9,507 nucleotides of DNA. Source: RGIG2041 sp045652745. Lineage in GTDB: Bacteria; Bacillota; Clostridia; UBA1381; UMGS1253. The DNA lies in assembly GCA_045652745.1 (NCBI GenBank), contig JAZRUW010000031.1, forward strand, positions 1-9,507, written 5' to 3'. The notes beneath the pieces were generated by a model that was not told where the DNA came from, ran no database searches, and was given only the letters and a program-made list of their open reading frames with translations. This document shows positions 1-5,600 of the stretch, piece by piece. The position numbers and the translations under genes are program-made. Numbering within the stretch: position 1 is the stretch's first letter; each line of letters starts with the position of its first letter.

Positions 1-308
1 GTGCTTACCGGCGTTTTTACAGTGCTTCTAAACTCGTCCATTAGATTTTTACGTTCCTGCTGCACGCCGAGTAATTCTTTACCGAATTCTCGCTCCTGTG
101 CAGACGGAAAACCGTTGTTTTTCAGAAAAGTCTGCGTTTTACTTTGATTACCCGGTGCATACAGATAATCCACCGCCGAGCCTGCAACCTCGTCATCATC
201 GAACGCTGCCAGATTCAATTTCATTTGTGTACTTTCAGTATAATCCTTTTTTCTTGATTTGTCCAGCGGAAATGTCGTGGACCATGTGGTATTTGTTGAT
301 TTATACAT
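1..308 (-). CDS. Unrecognised leftward phage gene, N-terminal 102 codons, cut by the left window edge
   Basis: The minus strand reads open from an ATG at 306-308 to the left edge, 102 codons without a stop. An AAGGAGAA ribosome binding site lies at 314-321, five bases ahead of the ATG, which fixes the start. The visible part begins MYKSTNTTWSTTFPLDKSRK and is polar and charged, without a signal peptide or membrane segment. It has an acidic patch (FDDDEVAG, about residues 37-44) and a charged, probably helical stretch at about residues 75-97. I do not recognise the family. The same promoter-like element that precedes the head-tail cassette lies upstream on this strand (475-515), so I infer a late-expressed product, perhaps another virion, internal or lysis protein. 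This is context only. The gene continues outside the window, so its length is unknown. Confidence 0.8.
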   Translation of the reverse strand, partial: MYKSTNTTWSTTFPLDKSRKKDYTESTQMKLNLAAFDDDEVAGSAVDYLYAPGNQSKTQTFLKNNGFPSAQEREFGKELLGVQQERKNLMDEFRSTVKTPVS

Positions 309-329
309 AAAAATTCTCCTTTAAAGTTG

Positions 330-407
330 TGCGTAGGGGCGATTCACGAATCGCCCGCGAATATCGCATAAAAACGAAACGGGGCATTCATGAATGCCCC
401 CTACGCA
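330..407. repeat. Compound palindromic repeat (nested hairpins within an outer inverted repeat)
   Basis: The outer arms TGCGTAGGGG (330-339) and CCCCTACGCA (398-407) are perfect inverted repeats. Inside are two further hairpins: GGGCGATTC/GAATCGCCC (337-345 with 348-356) and the perfect 20-base palindrome GGGGCATTCATGAATGCCCC (381-400). The arms share the GTAGGGGC core with the hairpin at 533-559, so both belong to one dispersed family. I recall similar GTAGGGGC palindromes scattered between genes in Clostridia, which suggests host-derived sequence inside the phage module. It lies in the presumed leader of the leftward gene. On that strand the 20-base palindrome is followed by GTTTCGTTTTT, so it might also act as a weak terminator or attenuator. 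Confidence 0.8.
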
Positions 408-450
408 GTTAATTTAAATTTGTGCCGGCAGGGAAGGGCTAAATTTTTCT

Positions 451-473
451 GCAAAACTCCATGGCTGTTTTGC
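451..473 (-). promoter_or_regulatory. Hairpin at the predicted 5' end of the leftward transcript
   Basis: GCAAAAC (451-457) pairs with GTTTTGC (467-473) around a nine-base loop holding the palindrome CCATGG. Read on the minus strand, the -10 box at 480-485 would start transcription near position 473, so this hairpin would form at the very 5' end of the message. A 5'-terminal stem of this kind can protect an mRNA from decay. The pairing is seen in the sequence; the role is inferred. Confidence 0.45.
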
Positions 474-474
474 G

Positions 475-515
475 CTTTTATTGTATCATAAAAATGGGGT
501 CTACTACTATCAACT
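475..515 (-). promoter_or_regulatory. Leftward late-promoter candidate, copy 1 of the paired element
   Basis: On the minus strand this element reads AGTTGATAGTAGT, then AGACCCC, ATTTTT, ATGA, and the -10-like box TACAAT (485 down to 480), followed by AAAAG. It matches the plus-strand element at 1799-1840 over its whole length with six substitutions and one single-base indel. The hexamer about 17 bases ahead of the box does not resemble TTGACA, and the nearest candidate, TTGATA, is 22 bases away. TG one base before the box gives an extended -10. The element points at the leftward gene starting at 308. I infer recognition by a phage activator or alternative sigma factor. Confidence 0.65.
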
Positions 516-532
516 TTTCTGCATATAAAAAC

Positions 533-559
533 GGGCGAGCACACAGGCTCGCCCCTACG
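533..559. repeat. Short palindromic repeat of the GTAGGGGC family
   Basis: GGGCGAGC (533-540) and GCTCGCCC (547-554) form an eight-base stem with a six-base loop, and CTACG follows at 555-559. The GCCCCTACG end matches the outer arm of the larger repeat at 330-407, so this is a second, shorter member of the same family. It lies between the terminator of the reversed gene and the leftward promoter element. There is no T-tract, so it is not an intrinsic terminator. Confidence 0.7.
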
Positions 560-580
560 GTGTTGGTGTAGTTTATGCGC

Positions 581-610
581 ATAAAAAAGGGACGGCATCG
601 CCGTCCCTTT
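581..610 (-). terminator. Intrinsic terminator of the reversed 356-residue gene
   Basis: GGGACGGC (589-596) and GCCGTCCC (600-607) form an eight-base GC-rich stem with a three-base loop, extended by AAA/TTT. Read on the minus strand the stem is followed directly by six T residues. It lies 25 bases beyond the stop codon of the gene at 635-1705. The plus-strand side has only TTT before the run breaks, so termination should be mainly leftward, insulating the leftward late unit from this gene. Confidence 0.9.
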
Positions 611-634
611 CGTAATTTTACATTTATTGCATTA

Positions 635-1705
635 TCAGCCTACAACGCGCTTGACTTCGCCCGGAGCTTCGGTCTTGTGAAAATCCATTGTGCAGTACAA
701 ATCCGAAAGTGTGCGCCACGGATTGAGTACGCCGAAATTTAAACGCTCGATGCTTTCGCGATCCACTGCGGCGGAGAGAATGGTGATTTGCGACAGCGAT
801 TGTGTATCCGTATTTGCGCGGTCATCCACAATATTCAAAATTACGCCGTCTGCCGGCAGGGTGGCGAAAATATCGCTGAAAATGCGCATCGCCAGCGAAC
901 ATACATAATCGCGCATCAGATTGTAGTGCGATGCTTTGTCGGTATCCATTCTGGAAACTTTGCCCGACTGCGAAAGCATATAGACCTGATGCGGCACAAC
1001 ATTTGCGGTGTTGGCATTGACCTCTACCTCTACGCATTTTGCGTTGTTTGCGCCGACGGTGATTTGCACGCCGAATTCGAGCAGGTCATCAAAGGAATGC
1101 AGGTTTTCGAGCGCCATCAGCCAGCAGTCCACATCCAAAGACAAAATGCCTTCGGCCAGCGTCACCGTGTTTTCCCATACGCGGTAGTCGGTCGCATCTT
1201 CCTTTGCGGCGAGGCGGATTGCGGCATCAAGTGCCTTTTCCTTTTCCTCGATTTTGTTAAACAGCTTGTCCGTGATAGACGGCTTGTAGTTTTTGCGTGC
1301 GGCTTCTGCTTTGCGCTCCGCCGGACCTTTTTCACCCTGGGTAAACGGCGGGGCAGAGTCGCGGATGGCCTGCCAGTCAATTTTACATTCGCGCTCGCGG
1401 TGCAGTGCGCGGATGACATCAATAAAGGTCTTTTGCTTATTGACAATCAAGGCGTTTCTGTCGGACTGACTCAGGCGCGGACGCGCGAGCTGATCCATGA
1501 TTTCGGCAAGGCTGATGTAAGGCGAAGATGTATATTTTCTGCCGCTGTTGGATTTCGTTTTATAACTTTCCACATTCAAAGAATAGCCGCCGAGCGTTTC
1601 GGTCCCTGCGCTGATATAATGGCGCAAACCCTTTTTGCCGAACAGCGAATCCGCAGTATTCTTTTTTGCGGTCAGCACGAGTGTTTTTTTCATTAAAAGG
1701 CCCAT
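635..1705 (-). CDS. Reversed cargo-type gene, 356-residue protein of unknown function
   Basis: The start is the ATG at 1703-1705, with AAAGGAA at 1714-1720 eight bases upstream; a second in-frame ATG four codons later is too far from that site. No signal peptide or membrane segment is seen, so the product is probably cytosolic. Residues 5-65 are basic and small-residue rich. Residues 110-165 are highly charged and helical (KIEEKEKALDAA). Residues 175-356 look like a compact alpha/beta domain, with VEVEVN at 225-230, helix YVCSLAMRIFSDIFATLP at 267-284, and strand-helix ITILSAAVDRESIERLNF at 307-324. I recall C-terminal halves resembling this in uncharacterised Firmicute proteins, some behind a DUF4236-like N-terminus, but cannot verify that and assign no function. 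It is transcribed against the structural cassette and has its own promoter and terminator, as expected of a moron: a phage cargo gene possibly expressed in the lysogen. A superinfection-exclusion or defence role is speculation. Confidence 0.9.
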   Translation of the reverse strand: MGLLMKKTLVLTAKKNTADSLFGKKGLRHYISAGTETLGGYSLNVESYKTKSNSGRKYTSSPYISLAEIMDQLARPRLSQSDRNALIVNKQKTFIDVIRALHRERECKIDWQAIRDSAPPFTQGEKGPAERKAEAARKNYKPSITDKLFNKIEEKEKALDAAIRLAAKEDATDYRVWENTVTLAEGILSLDVDCWLMALENLHSFDDLLEFGVQITVGANNAKCVEVEVNANTANVVPHQVYMLSQSGKVSRMDTDKASHYNLMRDYVCSLAMRIFSDIFATLPADGVILNIVDDRANTDTQSLSQITILSAAVDRESIERLNFGVLNPWRTLSDLYCTMDFHKTEAPGEVKRVVG

Positions 1706-1737
1706 CGTACAACTTCCTTTCTAGGGCATATATATCC

Positions 1738-1766
1738 AGTATACTATAGTTTTTAGTGAATTGCAA
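1738..1766 (-). promoter_or_regulatory. Housekeeping-type promoter of the reversed 356-residue gene
   Basis: On the minus strand, TTGCAA (1766 to 1761) and TATACT (1743 to 1738) are separated by exactly 17 bases. These are close matches to a vegetative sigma-A promoter. Transcription would begin near 1731, giving a leader of roughly 25 bases before the ATG at 1705. Its ordinary spacing contrasts with the two outward elements on either side of this gene, so the gene could be expressed without phage late factors. Confidence 0.8.
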
Positions 1767-1798
1767 CCGAATTTTGACAAAAAAATCAGCGCCTTGAA

Positions 1799-1840
1799 AG
1801 TTGATAGTAGTGGACCCTATTTTTGTAGTATAATATAAAG
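1799..1840 (+). promoter_or_regulatory. Rightward late-promoter candidate, copy 2 of the paired element
   Basis: The plus strand reads AGTTGATAGTAGT, GGACCCT, ATTTTT, GTAG, and a perfect TATAAT (1829-1834), then ATAAAG. The minus-strand element at 475-515 has the same blocks at the same spacing up to the -10 box. No TTGACA-like hexamer lies 16-18 bases ahead of TATAAT; TTGATA lies 22 bases ahead. Transcription would start near 1841, about 65 bases before the first gene of the head-tail cassette. I infer that the conserved upstream block is the binding site of a phage late activator or sigma factor. Confidence 0.7.
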
Positions 1841-1872
1841 CGTCCGAGACACGTGGATTGGAAATTTTGGTT

Positions 1873-1891
1873 CGGCCGTCAGCTGCGGCCG
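1873..1891 (+). promoter_or_regulatory. GC-rich hairpin in the leader of the structural cassette
   Basis: CGGCCG at 1873-1878 and again at 1886-1891 can pair across a seven-base loop that contains the palindrome CAGCTG. It sits directly ahead of the AAGGAA ribosome binding site (1895-1900) of the first cassette gene. There is no T-tract, so it is not a terminator. It may stabilise the leader or modulate translation; the function is inferred. Confidence 0.45.
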
Positions 1892-1905
1892 GGAAAGGAA
1901 ACAGT

Positions 1906-2106
1906 ATGATTTATGCATTAGTCGGATTTATCGGTGTATGCATCGGCGCGGCTTGCGTTTATGTTTTTTCACCGACGGTGCAGGTCTGTGTACCCGAAAA
2001 GGAGTACACGGTGTCGCAGGAAGCGGCAGAGGATGCGCGCCTTGCAAAGCAATGGCAAAGCCTTCTAAACTTCACCGCCGATGCGGGAGGCGATGACGAT
2101 GAATGA
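1906..2106 (+). CDS. Small single-pass membrane protein at the head of the structural cassette
   Basis: The 66-residue product starts at ATG 1906, five bases after AAGGAA at 1895-1900; an in-frame TTG at 1858 has no ribosome binding site and is rejected. Residues 4-22 (ALVGFIGVCIGAACVYVFS) form one hydrophobic membrane segment. The rest is soluble and charged, with a possible short helix at about residues 39-55, and it ends in an acidic tail, GGDDDE. I recognise no family. A membrane anchor with a soluble tail of this size fits a holin-like or spanin-like lysis accessory, or a small virion protein, but no diagnostic motif is visible. Its stop codon overlaps the portal start (ATG 2099, TGA 2104-2106), so the two are probably translationally coupled. 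It is the first gene behind the rightward promoter. Confidence 0.75.
   Translation: MIYALVGFIGVCIGAACVYVFSPTVQVCVPEKEYTVSQEAAEDARLAKQWQSLLNFTADAGGDDDE
2085..2090 (+). promoter_or_regulatory. Ribosome binding site that decides the portal start
   Basis: GGGAGG lies inside the end of the small membrane-protein gene. Three in-frame ATGs follow or overlap it, at 2081, 2093 and 2099. Only 2099 has normal spacing (eight bases); 2093 is two bases away and 2081 is upstream of the site. I therefore start the portal gene at 2099. Confidence 0.75.
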
Positions 2107-3637
2107 AACCGCCGAACAGATTTATGCACAGTATAAAAAGGGCGTCAGTTACAAACAGAGCATTGATTTGTACGAAACCGTAAAGAAAAACCAGAACTTT
2201 TATATCGGCAATCAATGGGAAGGTGTCAATGCGCCCGAACTCGACAAACCGGTGTTTAACATCTTAAAACGTGTGTGCAATATGTTTATTGCCTCCATCG
2301 TTTCCGATGACATCGGTGCAAGCATCCGCCCGTACGCGGCATCGGCCGAGGCACAGACGGTGGCGGGTATTCTGGAAACGGAGCTTGCCCGCGCTATGGA
2401 GTATGCCAAGGTGAAAAGCAAAAACCGCGAGGCCATAAAAAATGCCTGCGTGGACGGCGACAGTTGTTTTTACATCTACTTTGATGACAAAGCAACCACG
2501 GGGCAAACCGCGCTGGGCATGCCGCAGGTGGATGTGATTGACAACACAAATGTCTATTTTTCAAACACCGCCTGCGCGGATGTGCAAAAGCAAAACTACA
2601 TTTTGATTGCACAGCGCTGCCACGTCGATGATGTGCGCCGCGAAGCGTTGGCCAACGGTGTTTCGCCCAAAGAGGTCGATGCCATCGCGCCGGATGCGGA
2701 TGAAAATGCGCTCACCCGTTATGAGGAGGAGCAAAACGTAACCGTGCTGGTGAAGTTGTGGAAGGAAAACGGCAGTGTACACTGCGCCAAGGCAACGGAA
2801 AAAGCCTTTGTCAAATACCCGTTTGATACGCATCTGACGTTGTATCCGATTGCGTATATGAGCTGGGAAAAGGTGAAAAACAGCTGCCACGGTCAGGCGG
2901 CGGTCACGGAGCTTCTGCCCAATCAGATTTTTATCAACAAGTGCTATGCGATGGGCATGGACCATGTCAAGAAGATGGCATTTCCGAAGCTCATTTATGA
3001 CGGCAACAAGTTCCCGAACGGTTTTTCCAACCGCATCGGCGAAGCCATCAAGGTCAGCGGCAACGTAACTGACGCCGTCACCAATGCTTTCCGTATGCCG
3101 GACATGAGCGACCAGGTGATGGAGCTTGTGGAAAAAACGATGACGTACACCAAGGAGTATATGGGTGCTTCGGATGCATCGCTCGGTACGATGCGTCCGG
3201 ACAATGCCAGCGCCATCATTGCCTTGCAGAAGGCCACGACGGCGCCGCTGGAAATCAACAGACTGTCTTTTTATCAGTTTGTGGAAGATTATGTGCGCGT
3301 TTTGCTCGACATGATTATGACCTGCTACGGCTTGCGCACGGTGCAGTATGCCGATGAAAACGGCAACAGCATCAGCACAAACTTTGACTTTTCCGCTTTG
3401 CGCGACATGGCATTCGATTTGGAGGTCAATATCGGCGCGAGCGCGTACTGGTCGGAAATTACGCAGACGCAGACGGCGGACAACCTGTTTACCAAGGGCA
3501 TCATCACCGACCCGGAGGTGTATCTGGAATCTATTCCGGAGACCTACGTAAAAAACAAACAAAAGATTTTAAAGTCTATCCGAGACGCCAAGGCTGCGGT
3601 GCAAACCACACCGGCAGCTGCGGTAATAGAGCAGTAA
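2099..3637 (+). CDS. Phage portal protein, P22-like type
   Basis: This 512-residue protein should form the dodecameric ring at one vertex of the capsid, through which DNA is packaged and ejected and to which the tail attaches. Evidence: the N-terminal helix followed by NFYIGNQW at residues 33-40, the aromatic-glycine-x-QW pattern typical of podoviral portals; a length within the family range; and its position directly before scaffold and major capsid genes. Further landmarks are a charged helix around residues 85-110 and GASDASLGTMRPDNASAIIA at about residues 355-374, a segment often conserved in Firmicute portals ahead of the long channel helices. The C-terminus is alanine- and proline-rich (AAVQTTPAAAVIEQ). 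The gene overlaps its upstream neighbour by eight bases and is followed 18 bases later by the scaffold gene. No terminase precedes it in this window, so the packaging genes must lie elsewhere. The role is confident; the P22-like subtype is my reading of the motifs. Confidence 0.9.
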   Translation: MNETAEQIYAQYKKGVSYKQSIDLYETVKKNQNFYIGNQWEGVNAPELDKPVFNILKRVCNMFIASIVSDDIGASIRPYAASAEAQTVAGILETELARAMEYAKVKSKNREAIKNACVDGDSCFYIYFDDKATTGQTALGMPQVDVIDNTNVYFSNTACADVQKQNYILIAQRCHVDDVRREALANGVSPKEVDAIAPDADENALTRYEEEQNVTVLVKLWKENGSVHCAKATEKAFVKYPFDTHLTLYPIAYMSWEKVKNSCHGQAAVTELLPNQIFINKCYAMGMDHVKKMAFPKLIYDGNKFPNGFSNRIGEAIKVSGNVTDAVTNAFRMPDMSDQVMELVEKTMTYTKEYMGASDASLGTMRPDNASAIIALQKATTAPLEINRLSFYQFVEDYVRVLLDMIMTCYGLRTVQYADENGNSISTNFDFSALRDMAFDLEVNIGASAYWSEITQTQTADNLFTKGIITDPEVYLESIPETYVKNKQKILKSIRDAKAAVQTTPAAAVIEQ

Positions 3638-3655
3638 GGAAGGAGAAACGACAAT

Positions 3656-4399
3656 ATGTTTGAACAAACCAATCAGACAAACACGTCGGAAGAAGGCTTT
3701 TGCGCCGAGGTGTTTGAAGCAGAACTCGGTATAACCGCGGACGAGCAAAGCGAGCCGACACCATCGACACAAGCGCCGCAGGCGATGCAGGCAAGTGCGC
3801 AAACCACGCAAGTACCCGCAGAGCCAACCTATGCGGTCAAGTACAACGGAAAAGAGGTTAATCTCACCTTAGATGAACTCAAAACCAGAGCGCAGATGGG
3901 GATGAATTACGACCATGTGAAGTCGGAAAACGACCGCATGAAGAATTCACAGCTTTATAAGCGTTTACAGACGATGGCACAGCGCGAGGGCATCAGCATG
4001 GAGGCGTGTGCAAGCCGCTTGCTGGAAAGGGAAAATGCAACCAGACTTTCCGATTTGCGCTCGCGCGGTATGGATGCGTCCGCCGCCAAGCAGTTTTTGG
4101 ATATGGAAGCGCAACTGGCGTACGCGGAGGAAAAAAGAGCGCAGGATGCACCTTATGTTGCCTTTGCACGCAAATTTCCGGAGATGAAATATGATGATAT
4201 TTCTCCGGAGGTCTGGGCACGCTTTGCGCAGACGCGGGACTTAATCGGTGCTTATACCGAGGCGGAAAATGAGCGTTTGCGCGCGCAAATCAGCGCAATG
4301 CAACAAAACGAAAAAAATGCACAGGCGCATATCGGCTCTCTGGCCAATCTGGGTGCCGCAGCGCAAATGGATCCGTTTTTGGAAGGCCTGTTGGAATGA
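3656..4399 (+). CDS. Capsid scaffolding protein
   Basis: This 247-residue acidic, helix-rich protein is probably the internal scaffold that guides coat-protein assembly into a prohead and then leaves. Residues 1-60 are low-complexity and rich in Gln, Thr, Ala and Pro. Residues 62-75 (YAVKYNGKEVNLTL) form a short beta element often seen in Firmicute phage scaffolds. From residue 80 to about 225 the sequence is charged and strongly helical or coiled coil (NDRMKNSQLYKRLQTMAQRE; ENERLRAQISAMQQNEKNAQ). The C-terminus ends in the short hydrophobic MDPFLEGLLE. Position between portal and major capsid, size and composition all fit; there is no protease motif. AAGGAG at 3640-3645 sets the start. A minor head protein is the alternative. 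Confidence 0.78.
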   Translation: MFEQTNQTNTSEEGFCAEVFEAELGITADEQSEPTPSTQAPQAMQASAQTTQVPAEPTYAVKYNGKEVNLTLDELKTRAQMGMNYDHVKSENDRMKNSQLYKRLQTMAQREGISMEACASRLLERENATRLSDLRSRGMDASAAKQFLDMEAQLAYAEEKRAQDAPYVAFARKFPEMKYDDISPEVWARFAQTRDLIGAYTEAENERLRAQISAMQQNEKNAQAHIGSLANLGAAAQMDPFLEGLLE

Positions 4400-4459
4400 T
4401 GGTCCTCCAAAAACTACATTTCAAAATCAAATTATTAAATTAAAAGGAGATTAAAAATT

Positions 4460-5506
4460 ATGGCAATCAATTTAGCAACAAAATACGCAACTAAAATTGC
4501 AAATGTTTATACTTTAGGTTCCTTGGTAGCGGACAAGACTTCCAAGGAGTGGGATTTTTCCGGTGTGAAGTCGGTAAAGATTTACACACCGCAGACCGTG
4601 GAACCGGTGGATTATCAGAGAAACGGCACCAGCCGTTACGGCACACCGGTCGAAATGGCGGATGTGGTACAGGAAATGTCCATGACCCAAGACAAGAGCT
4701 TTTCGCTCGTCATTGACAAGGGCAACAACACCGAACAGGTGATGACCAAGAACGCCGCAAAGATGCTCAAGCTGCAGACAAACGAAAGAATGATTCCGAT
4801 GGTCGACAAGTACGCGCTTTCGCAGTTTGTAAAGTATGCGGGCTTTGTAAAGGGTATCACAAAACCGACCAAGACAAGCATCATTTCCGAGATTTCCAAT
4901 GCAGCGCAGGCACTCGATGACGCACGTGTACCGCAGACGGACAGATATTTGTATTTGTCCGGTGAGATGTACAGCCTTGTGCGCACCTCCGGTGAGTTCC
5001 TCGGTCTGGAAAGTCTGGGCGAAAAGGCATTGGCCAAGGGTATTGTCGGTGAAATTTTCGGTGCAAAGATTGTAAAAGTGCCGACGGATTATCTGCCGAA
5101 AAATACTTTCTTTGTACTCACACACAAAAATGCGGTGGTTGTACCGTACAAGATTCGCGACGCGAAGCTCCATCAGGACCCGCCGGGTATTTCCGGTGCG
5201 CTCTTGGAGGGCAGAAGCAACTTTGACGCTTTTGTTGTCGGTGCAAGATGCAACGGCGTATATGCGGCAGTTTTGGAAGATGAAGTTGCCGCAATTCCGG
5301 AAATCGGCGTTTCCGACGGTAATGCAGTTATCACCTGTGCAAGCGGCGATGCGGAAATCTTCTACACCACAGACGGTACTGACCCGAGATACTCCGATAC
5401 AGCAACGAAGTATGCCGGTGAATTTACGGTCATGAGCGGCGAGAGTGTAAAGGCGTATGCGATTAAGACAGACGGCTTTGCATCCGCAGTCAAAACGCAG
5501 TTTTAA
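4460..5506 (+). CDS. Major capsid protein with C-terminal Ig-like (chitobiase-type) domain
   Basis: The 348-residue product is the likely coat protein of the HK97-fold class. Residues 1-275 form the coat body: a short N-terminal region, strand-rich segments (WDFSGVKSVKIYTP, residues 31-44), the helical spine region (TNERMIPMVDKYALSQFVKY, about residues 107-126), and VGARCNGVYAAVLEDEVAAI at about 260-279. Residues 280-348 form a separate small beta domain with the motif FYTTDGTDPRYSD (301-313), then GEFTVMSGESVKAYAIKTDG, the signature of the chitobiase/beta-hexosaminidase C-terminal family (CHB_HEX_C). Such domains on phage capsids are thought to project as decorations that may bind cell-surface or mucus glycans. 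AAAGGAGA at 4443-4450 in an AT-rich 60-base leader suggests strong translation. An intrinsic terminator follows directly. No N-terminal prohead protease domain is evident. Confidence 0.9.
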   Translation: MAINLATKYATKIANVYTLGSLVADKTSKEWDFSGVKSVKIYTPQTVEPVDYQRNGTSRYGTPVEMADVVQEMSMTQDKSFSLVIDKGNNTEQVMTKNAAKMLKLQTNERMIPMVDKYALSQFVKYAGFVKGITKPTKTSIISEISNAAQALDDARVPQTDRYLYLSGEMYSLVRTSGEFLGLESLGEKALAKGIVGEIFGAKIVKVPTDYLPKNTFFVLTHKNAVVVPYKIRDAKLHQDPPGISGALLEGRSNFDAFVVGARCNGVYAAVLEDEVAAIPEIGVSDGNAVITCASGDAEIFYTTDGTDPRYSDTATKYAGEFTVMSGESVKAYAIKTDGFASAVKTQF

Positions 5507-5515
5507 GGCTCAAGA

Positions 5516-5538
5516 CTGAGGGGTTCGACGCCCCGCAG
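5516..5538 (+). other. Stable hairpin just downstream of the capsid stop codon
   Basis: CTGAGGGG (5516-5523) pairs with CCCCGCAG (5531-5538), seven of eight positions, around the loop TTCGACG. It begins ten bases past the capsid stop codon. No T-tract follows, so it is not itself a terminator. It resembles a tRNA T-arm (GGGGTTCGA) but no tRNA body is present upstream. It may protect the 3' end of the capsid message together with the terminator just beyond it. Confidence 0.55.
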
Positions 5539-5550
5539 CTCAACAATTTA

Positions 5551-5587
5551 CTGCCGCAGGCCAAAACGGCTTGCGGCAGATTTTTTT
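5551..5587 (+). terminator. Intrinsic terminator after the major capsid gene
   Basis: CTGCCGCAGGCC (5551-5562) pairs with GGCTTGCGGCAG (5568-5579) over twelve positions with one G-T wobble, around a five-base loop. A seven-T run follows at 5581-5587. The T run passes directly into GGAGGTG, the ribosome binding site of the next gene. Partial termination here would give capsid mRNA in excess over the downstream connector and tail messages. Confidence 0.9.
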
Positions 5588-5600
5588 GGAGGTGAAACAA

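Noticed and set aside
98..310. A 70-codon plus-strand open frame at the left end
   Set aside because: It has no plausible ribosome binding site and is antisense to the leftward gene, whose start is supported by AAGGAGAA.
330..559. The repeated palindromes as a CRISPR array
   Set aside because: Only two unequal copies are present, they lack regular spacers, and they are themselves full palindromes; they fit a dispersed intergenic repeat family.
788..1696. A 302-codon open frame on the plus strand opposite the reversed gene
   Set aside because: It is rich in Cys, His, Arg and Phe with no family-like pattern, has no ribosome binding site, and is fully antisense to a gene with promoter, ribosome binding site and terminator. 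It is a codon-bias shadow.
1774..1802. TTGACA on the plus strand at 1774-1779 as the -35 of a rightward promoter
   Set aside because: The hexamer 17 bases downstream does not resemble TATAAT, and the real TATAAT at 1829 is far too distant.
2561..3562. A 333-codon minus-strand open frame opposite the portal gene
   Set aside because: The composition is typical antisense (His, Arg, Val, Leu-rich), there is no ribosome binding site, and it is wholly within a confidently recognised portal gene.
5508..5545. Possible tRNA 3' end or attachment site (GGGGTTCGACGCCCC looks like a T-arm)
   Set aside because: No matching 5' acceptor strand (GAGCTGC), D-arm or anticodon arm exists upstream, and the T-arm position 49-65 pair would be mismatched. 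It is treated as a plain hairpin.
5500..5595. A -1 reading frame open from the capsid stop through the hairpin and terminator, suggesting a programmed frameshift extension
   Set aside because: The frame stays open for about 30 codons and a hairpin lies downstream, but no X-XXY-YYZ slippery heptamer is present near the stop (the bases are CAG TTT TAA), and the extension would be encoded by the terminator itself. Chance openness is more likely.
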